In this document: one piece after another, positions 57,515 through 64,000 of the stretch
Numbering within the stretch: the stretch's first letter is position 1
How the letters are laid out: each line of letters begins with the position of its first letter
Assembly (NCBI RefSeq): GCF_910592395.1
Contig: NC_088315.1
Location: 19,760,219 to 19,824,218, forward strand
DNA length: 64,000 nucleotides
Direction of reading: 5' to 3'
DNA from: Lineus longissimus
Taxonomy: Eukaryota > Nemertea > Pilidiophora > Heteronemertea > Lineidae
Translations under genes and position numbers: made by a program
Notes under the pieces: model-generated
Told to the model about the DNA's origin: nothing
The model's input: only the letters and a program-made list of their open reading frames with translations
The model's database searches: none

Positions 57515-58971
57515 TGTCATCTTCACCATTGTCATCTACGGAAAGCCATACTATACTCAAGTCATCATCATCATCATTATCATCACTGTCATCATTTTCA
57601 TCATCATCATTGTCGTCTTCGTCTCTATTGGCAGCAACGTTATCATCGTCTACAACGTCAGTATCAAATTCATCATCATCATCATCACCTCCTCCGTCTG
57701 CAAAACTGTTTTCATTATTCTCATCTTCAGTCACACTTGAGCAAAAAACAACACGTCCTCTATCATCAGTGCCATCAAAAACTTCGTCATCAACTTTGAC
57801 ATTTTCATCATTACCGGCATTGTCTCCGACGCTTTCATCGTCGTCATCTTCATCATCTTTATCATTGTCGTCTTCATCATCGTCATCATCATCATCTTCA
57901 TTGTCTTCGACGACATTATCGTCAAAACCCTCTACTGAATTTTCATCATTAACAAATCTATCATCATCATCATCATCATTTTCACCATCACCGTCATCAC
58001 CATCTTCATCATCATCATCATCAGCATCATCGTCGTCGTCATCATCATCATCATTACAATCGTCATCGTCATTAACATCTATATCGCAATCATCGTTATC
58101 GTTATCGACATCAAAATCATCGTCATCAACATCGCCGTCAAGAGCATCATTGGCACCAACATCAAACACAAAAGAACCAGAAATACACAAAGCAAAAGAT
58201 GAAACACTTAATATGAACATGCAAGGAACAGAATCGAAAGGATTAACCCATTCCAAAATTAGTGTCAACAAATATACAAAAGGTCAAACGAAAGTTCCAC
58301 TGCTAATAAGGACTACACGGCAGGCTGATGCATACCATCAGTCGCCGATAGAGGGCAACACTGACAACTCTCCGAGGCGTACGACACGGAGCAGTACCAT
58401 GACATCATCACATGCAAAACGTTCGACACCATCCTCGTCCCCAAGGCAAGAATATGAGCCGAGGGACGATATTGAAAAGAAGAACATGTCTGCGTCTATC
58501 GTAGAGGATGCAGAATTAGAGGATACATTACATAATAAAAATACTCCTGAGTCCGTACATCATAGTCAGAGGATCCCATATTCAACTACAGCAAATCACT
58601 TTTCACAAACAATCCATGACTCAGCAGAAAATCATATAACTCATAAAACAACGCGAGAGACCACGTGGACGACAAGAAAACCTCCCAAAAATGCAACACG
58701 GACGTACACAGCAAGTATGTCACTTCCTACGGGTATTCCTCTCGGCCCCAACGGGGAGGAGCTGGACGTGGAACTCACCTCTGAACCGGAAGTGACGGAG
58801 GAGGTAGGGATCCCAAAACGGAAGAAACGCCGTAAGCGTTCGAATGAGTATCGGATTAAGAAATTCTTGTTCAAGGGTGAATTCTACGACCGCACGTCGC
58901 GTCCAGTGACAGAGGATGACTCTATTGTGAGGGTACTCATTGCTATGTCCCTCTACCACATCTTAGATACG
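57245..58971 (+). CDS. Cys-loop (nicotinic receptor-like) subunit: serine-rich extension, furin-type site and start of the ligand-binding domain
   Basis: Internal exon of 1727 bp, phase 1 in and phase 0 out. It lies between acceptor CTATCTTTCCAG (57244) and donor GATACG|GTAAGT (GT at 58972). Of ~575 codons, about residues 68-302 are dominated by serine runs (TCA/TCG/TCT), then comes a Ser/Thr/Lys-rich mucin-like part to about 520. A polybasic RKKRRKRS (58819-58842) fits a proprotein convertase cut. The last ~43 residues, with KKFLFKG, SRPVTEDDSIVRVLIAM and SLYHILDT, follow the first helix and strand 1 of Cys-loop receptor ligand-binding domains (RPV...V.V...L..I.D). The next exon (62949) continues this domain in frame. 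The product is expected to be a pentameric ligand-gated channel subunit at the plasma membrane. Subunit type and ligand cannot be told from this part. The long extension is unlike usual family members, where ~20-40 residues precede this helix. Confidence 0.75.
57448..58150 (+). repeat. imperfect (TCA)n trinucleotide tract inside the receptor exon
   Basis: About 700 bp of TCA/TCG/TCT-type triplets, broken by TTA, CCA and ACA codons, in the serine frame of the exon. The bias also opens an antisense aspartate-rich frame of 325 codons and a histidine/isoleucine frame on the same strand. These are by-products of the triplet, since splice sites and domain homology support only the serine frame. Confidence 0.9.
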
Positions 58972-61084
58972 GTAAGTCAAATGATTTGGTTCATTTGGTG
59001 TATTGCAGGCTATCATTTCCACGTCAGGTTGTCCACAGCGTTGAGCCCCTGACAAGATGATATGTGTTACCATTGTCTTGCAAAATCTAGCAATTACATG
59101 TAGAATTTTACGGGGTGAGAGAGTGAAATAGGGTCTAACGTTAAAAAATGAAGAAATTGGCTAATAATTTTCGCACAGCGGCCCAAAAGAACAGTGTCAT
59201 TACTTATGAAGCCAACTACACGGTGGGTCAAGGTCACGTTTGCCAAAGAAAAATACGTCCTCACCTGGAGAGGAAATGACGACACAAAAGAAACAGACAA
59301 AAGATCAGTTCATTTTGAGGGGCGTAAGGCCCGAATTTATTACATGTATTTTATCCGATTGTACCCCTCCAATACTGTAATGGGAGGGCCTTGTTTCTAT
59401 TGTGTACAACGGTAAATCAATACCTTTACCGACTGTGAGCTCTAGGTAAATGTCATTGTCCTTTTGGGCCACTGTTCAAAAACTGCAACCTTTGGCTTCA
59501 AATGACAAGCAAGCTATCGATATCCTTATATCCCGACCTTTCTCACGCGCACCTCATTTAATTTGTCACCCGATGATAATACGATCAGAGCAAACTTCGA
59601 GAAGGCTCGTGTAGACAAACTGAATTTATCACGATGATAACACATGCCTCGAGATGTTGGAGTAAGATGCCGTGATCGGTTTTTCTGCGGCGGAAAATGG
59701 GGATGCCTGGTATGAAACCTCTTAGGTAATCAGCGGGGAGACAAATGAAATGACTCCTTGTCACGTCCAATCAAGACTTGCGCTGGGACTATTACCTGGC
59801 ATTTTAAACTATGAACATGTTATTCTTGTAACAGTGTGTGCAACGGACGGCTCATCACGGTCGACTCAAACCAGTCATCATGTCCTTAAGAGAAGAACCC
59901 AAGATTAATATCAATCTGTGATTATAGCTTGACTTGTTGATCGACCAATGCCGCCGGGTCCCCAGACTAAGATGCCTCATACCAATTAATCTAATGTTCT
60001 ACATTACATTGACCTCGCCAAGGATGGCGCAGTGGCAAGACAGATTTTATTAGGAATTTATGATTCAACGCTTGTCACCTCGGAAAAATGTCTTTCACTG
60101 GACCTCGCCCATGCGGAAGGAAACTACTATCTATATAATATTGGCCCTTTCCATATAGGAGAGTTTCCAGCCATGTTTGGTACAGATCAGGATGGGCGCG
60201 GCACACTCGCTTTCATAAATTACAAATCGACCATTTTGAAACTGCGTTGCTTTCGACCTCCTGTTTCAAGAACTCAGTCTATCAGAAACCTGAAAATGGA
60301 TAGGGCCTAGGCAAAATTCATTGAAGGTCCGGATCCGTCAGTCACCTGACTTTTATCAGGGTACACTCTAGCAATAAAAATCTTTGAGTGATTGAAAACC
60401 ATCAATCGATTTTCGGTGAACACAAATATGCAACCTGAAGGTTTATCGGTAAAATAAAAACCACAAAAGGAGTTGGATCATGGAGTTTTGAATCCGCCGG
60501 TTATAGTTCTGTACAATGTGTCTAGAGATAATCTAACATCGCGCCTACGCATAGCAAGAATCATAGAGCCAGTAGTACCACCATTCAATGATTACGATTC
60601 TTAACGTTATAATCAGCTGAACACTTTGACTTTAGCATATGACATGGTCTTCGCGACGTATTCAATCCCTGGTATCTACACCGGATTTAGCCCCGAAAGT
60701 AAATTTGTTGTGTTCAAGTGGTCCTCGGAAAAGCTCGGTGTTCCAACCAATCATTGGGTTATATGAAGGGGTTTCTATGACACATTTAACCGAAGAATTC
60801 TTGTTGCACGCCTTCATGGTCGAGATATCCGCAAGATCAGACGGACGTGTTTAACAAGGATGACGTCACGAGATCGAGCAAAACTGTTTGTCAAATGGAA
60901 GTCGACCATACTCGGAAAAGCGAAAGTCGTTCACGATATTACCAAGTGGGGATTTAGTATTTCCATTTTTTGACTTACGCACACGGCAATACGCTGTTTT
61001 GCCGCGTTTTGTGAGTCTGTGTCACACATAGACCTTGGGACAGGCGCTGTTCAACCGGCTAAAAGCATAAACAAACCGCGAAAC

Positions 61085-61275
61085 CATTACGTCTATTTGC
61101 TCTTGTCGGTTTAGGCCTATTGACCAGCCTGAAAGGTGTTTCGAGGAGGTCGATGTTGTAAAGATTTCCCCTGCTGACCCTTTGAACTGGGAATTTATAC
61201 TGAGGTGCGAGCGGGCTTTGTTAGAATACAATAGACCGTGTATTGGCTAGGCCTGAATTCGTTTTACTTGGAGGA
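61085..61275 (-). mobile_element. family A MITE copy
   Basis: Starts CATTACGTCTATTTGC. Has hairpin arms TTGACCAGCCTGAAAGG/TTTCGAGGAGGTCGA, GAGGTGCGAGCGGGCTTTGT and ACAATAGACCGTGTATTGG. The right end is decayed. Confidence 0.75.
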
Positions 61276-61773
61276 TAACCCTCACCCTGAGCCATGTAAC
61301 TCTCTGGTAAATGTTCTTGGCGACTTTAGACAAATCCATTGTTACCATCTTGCCTGGTGAATGAATACAGATGATATAAGTATCACTCATTCTTATTCAT
61401 TATTGGACTCATAACTGTCTTGATGCGAGAAAAATGATGTATAAGATGGTATTTTATATGTTGATCCATCATCTTCGACGCGTAATTGCCTTACGAGGAA
61501 TGAATTCATATTCCCGCTGTTTCGTTTTTCTCGGTGGGATAATCATGGTTTTGGCGTGGTTGATCAATTACAGACTGTCGTGTATGAAAAGGAAAAGAGC
61601 AATGTACTCGTGCGGGCGCCAGGTTGCGAGGAATGTGGAGTTTGTTGTCAAAACATGCCTCAGACAACCCATTGTATCATACTGATTGTGACAGTAGGTC
61701 ATAGGATCGAGACCTGGGCGTCTGTAAGCTAGTTAGTCAGCCACCATGCGCCGTTTGTTCAAAACCAACCTTT

Positions 61774-61857
61774 GTCACTAACGCTGGCGTTAACTTAACT
61801 CAACAATATCTCCTTCAGTTAAACCCTAGACGTAACGCTAAGTTAGAGTTAGCGTCA
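61774..61857. mobile_element. small MITE-like inverted repeat (family I)
   Basis: GTCACTAACGCTGGCGTTAA is roughly the reverse complement of the right arm TTAGAGTTAGCGTC. Same TCTCCTTCAGTT centre as the copy at 10822-10917. Confidence 0.5.
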
Positions 61858-62948
61858 AAGAAAATTCCCGCAACTTCAAGGGCTCTACCATGGGTTGTCG
61901 CCAGGTTTAAGCGCAATCCCAAGACTTAGCCGTTGCTGAACTAAACAGGCCCTAGCTGGCTAAGTGTTTGTCCAAAACCGCCTTTTATTTCATGGTTTTT
62001 GGCACTCTTGCCAGCCATCATTGGATCTTGTAAACAGAAGTTTTACGAAACATAAAATTTTCAACTCACTTTCTTTAGTTACTAATATGCAGTAACATTT
62101 AGTCAAATAAGTCATAATCTTTTCGAACAATTTGAATTGTCTTTAAAAGACTGAGACGATTTTATAGCATATGTCTCTTCTGCTTACTGCGAGATCGATT
62201 TTGATGTATTTCTCAAGTTAGGGAAAGGGAGTGACGATATTACAGTCAAGGCATGGACTCCTAAATCATACATCTTAGACGTACCAGAGAGGATATTTCT
62301 AAGAAAACGATGAATTGATTGGAAACTGATATTCCCAACACGCGGGATGAATATGACAAAGCGAGTCCATCAATCAATGAGAATTGCTTTTAATCGACGA
62401 AGGATTTTTTCCGAAGACGCCACGAATATGAATTTTTCATCTGTCGTGGTTATCTCTGCTTGTTGTTGGAGACAAGACAGTGTGATAGACAGTCATGACG
62501 CTCAGGGCCGTATTTAAAGGGGGCTCAGAAGGCCTGTGACTCTCCACGATGTCACAGAATCGTGTTTTCCATGCAAACGAGGTACACATATCGGCAAATA
62601 GTCATGTTCGCCCTCTGTGACCGAATTCCTGTAAATAGCTCTCGGCCTGATTTATCTAGCCGTCTATTGTTTGGAAATATTGAGGTATAGGGAACCACCC
62701 AAAGCATTACATCGGGCATAGAATATGATAAAATTCGTCAGAGCAGATTTTTACAATTCGGTTTCGGGGATCAACATTTTTATAGAGGACATTTCAGCGA
62801 AAATGATTACGAATGGACCCTGTTCACTAACATAAATTCCCAGGAACGCTGCAGCTGAATATCTTCCCTACCAATCAATCTATCCCAATCACCCCCATAA
62901 CCACATCCCTCACATTATCAATAACAGGATCCTTATATCTATTTTCAG

Positions 62949-62993
62949 AATGAAAAGTACCAAACCCTGTCCGCGTTGATTTCATTACGATTG
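62949..62993 (+). CDS. Cys-loop receptor 45-nt exon
   Basis: Exactly 45 nt between acceptor TATCTATTTTCAG (AG at 62947-62948) and donor GATTG|GTAAGT (GT at 62994), phase 0 at both ends. It translates to NEKYQTLSALISLRL. Joined to the previous exon it gives HILDT-NEKYQTLSALISLRL, which matches the nicotinic receptor pattern (qiidvDEkNQ.lt....lr). In vertebrate nicotinic receptor genes this stretch is a separate 45-nt exon. The next exon should open with a tryptophan (xW.D..L.W) and is not found before the window ends, so the gene runs off the right edge. Confidence 0.8.
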
Positions 62994-64000
62994 GTAAGTA
63001 TCGACGGCGAGCATCTTGCGGCCAAGTTATTATCCACTCTGAGGCAATTTTGGCCGTTAATCATCAGCAGAAATACACATGATGGGGTGGTGTTTATCAT
63101 GAAGCTTGGGGGATTTGATTAGGCATAGGATGATTAAAAGTCGCATGTATGGATAGCTTTTAGGGTGCTGCGTGTTTAGTTCCCTCCACATGAAGATCAG
63201 TTGCCTGATTTCATGGAAATATATAAAACTGCTCAGATAGAGTCTAAAATATTAAGCCATTTCCCGCATCATAACATTTATATTGTCACGAATATCGTAC
63301 AGTCAGTCGTTTTGTGGTCTCCCTCATATCTCCCCCCACCCCGTTTTTTTGTTGTTGCTAAAGACATTTCCATGTATGACCCTAATAGCACCGTATTTAC
63401 AATATAGCCATGGCAACGCCCGTGTTAAATCTGAAATGGCGGCAATGCATTGCCAGTTCTTAAGCATGTAAGCCTAAAAAGCCAGCTGTCGCCTGGAAAT
63501 GACTTTATCTTTATCAGATATTCCGTAGGAACTATCTTAATCAAGTACAAATAAAGTTTAAGAAATGCATAGGCCTTAAGCTTCTGAAATATCAGCTTAT
63601 GTTTACACTTAAGAAAATCATTGGCTTGTAGGCAAAGAGAGATCACGATACGGTTGTGAACGCTGACCTCTCTATGTAGAGATTTAAAGCAGAAAAGGAA
63701 AAACGATTGAATCAAAAAACTGGAATAGCTAAAATTTGCTCAATGTTTGAAGTCTTAATGAGGGGTCCTGAGAAATATTCGATGAAGTGCTGTTGGGGTT
63801 TCTCACATTAGTGAACCAATCGGCAAATTCCATGAGAAAGTGTAACGAAACTTCTGATTGGACGATTAGTTATAATCAGCAATGTCCTGACCAATCTGGT
63901 CGCTGGACATATCAGTTTAAATCACATTACGGGATGAGCAGTGATATTCAATACAATTAACTTTCTCAAGACCTCAAATTCTAAGTTTTTATCATTGCAC
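62994..64000 (+). other. intron of the receptor gene, continuing beyond the window
   Basis: No frame here contains the W.D..L.W...Y or W.PD motifs expected of the next ligand-binding-domain exon. Otherwise nothing assignable. Confidence 0.5.

Larger units (their letters stand above)
58972..62948 (+). other. predicted intron of the Cys-loop receptor gene
   Basis: Starts GTAAGTCAA and ends TTATATCTATTTTCAG. It contains a family A MITE (61085-61275) and a family I unit (61774-61857). No other exon is recognised within it. Confidence 0.65.

Noticed and set aside
57294-58271. Aspartate-rich 325-codon protein on the minus strand
   Set aside because: Antisense of the TCA triplet tract. The sense frame has an acceptor, a donor, a furin-type site and receptor homology. 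The antisense frame has none.

Overview
This window is animal nuclear DNA. It has sparse genes, introns with consensus GTAAGT donors and pyrimidine-AG acceptors, tRNA-derived SINE-like units, many short inverted-repeat (MITE-like) elements, and bilaterian protein families. The families fit a marine invertebrate such as a lophotrochozoan (annelid, mollusc, brachiopod) or an invertebrate deuterostome. The species cannot be fixed from sequence alone.

Layout. A 35-bp satellite (1163-1630) lies just downstream of an intron-free SAM methyltransferase gene (1735-2502, minus strand). From 2.7 to 5.2 kb is a nest of mobile DNA: a 1-kb inverted-repeat element between 168-bp direct repeats, a PIF/Harbinger transposase remnant, and a MITE carrying a second MITE. 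A probable signal-peptide exon with a strong donor sits at 5896-5941. From 6 to 30 kb I see no complete gene, only dispersed repeats, tandem arrays and tRNA-like/SINE units. A single-exon class A peptide-type GPCR is at 30545-31615. From 31.6 to 44.5 kb there is again mostly repeat and unexplained single-copy sequence. At 44.5-50.4 kb two paralogous RING/B-box/coiled-coil/beta-propeller (TRIM-NHL-like) genes stand head to head, each with its whole coding region in one exon and a predicted 5'UTR intron ending 18-19 nt before the ATG.

The most interesting gene is at the right end. A 1727-bp exon (57245-58971, plus strand) encodes a very serine-rich, mucin-like stretch, a polybasic furin-type site, and then the first part of a Cys-loop (nicotinic acetylcholine receptor-like) ligand-binding domain. 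It is followed about 4 kb later by a 45-nt exon (62949-62993) that continues that domain in frame and matches the 45-nt exon of nicotinic receptor genes in length and position. The rest of the receptor lies beyond the window. Its signal peptide may come from 52399-52465 or from 5896-5941; if the latter, the GPCR and the TRIM-like pair would be nested in a 51-kb intron.

Repeat content is high. One MITE family ('family A', ends CATTACG/CGTAATG) has about twelve copies. Some of them carry an internal 46-bp module amplified to 3-4 units. Several long stretches show nothing I can assign, and these are stated as such.
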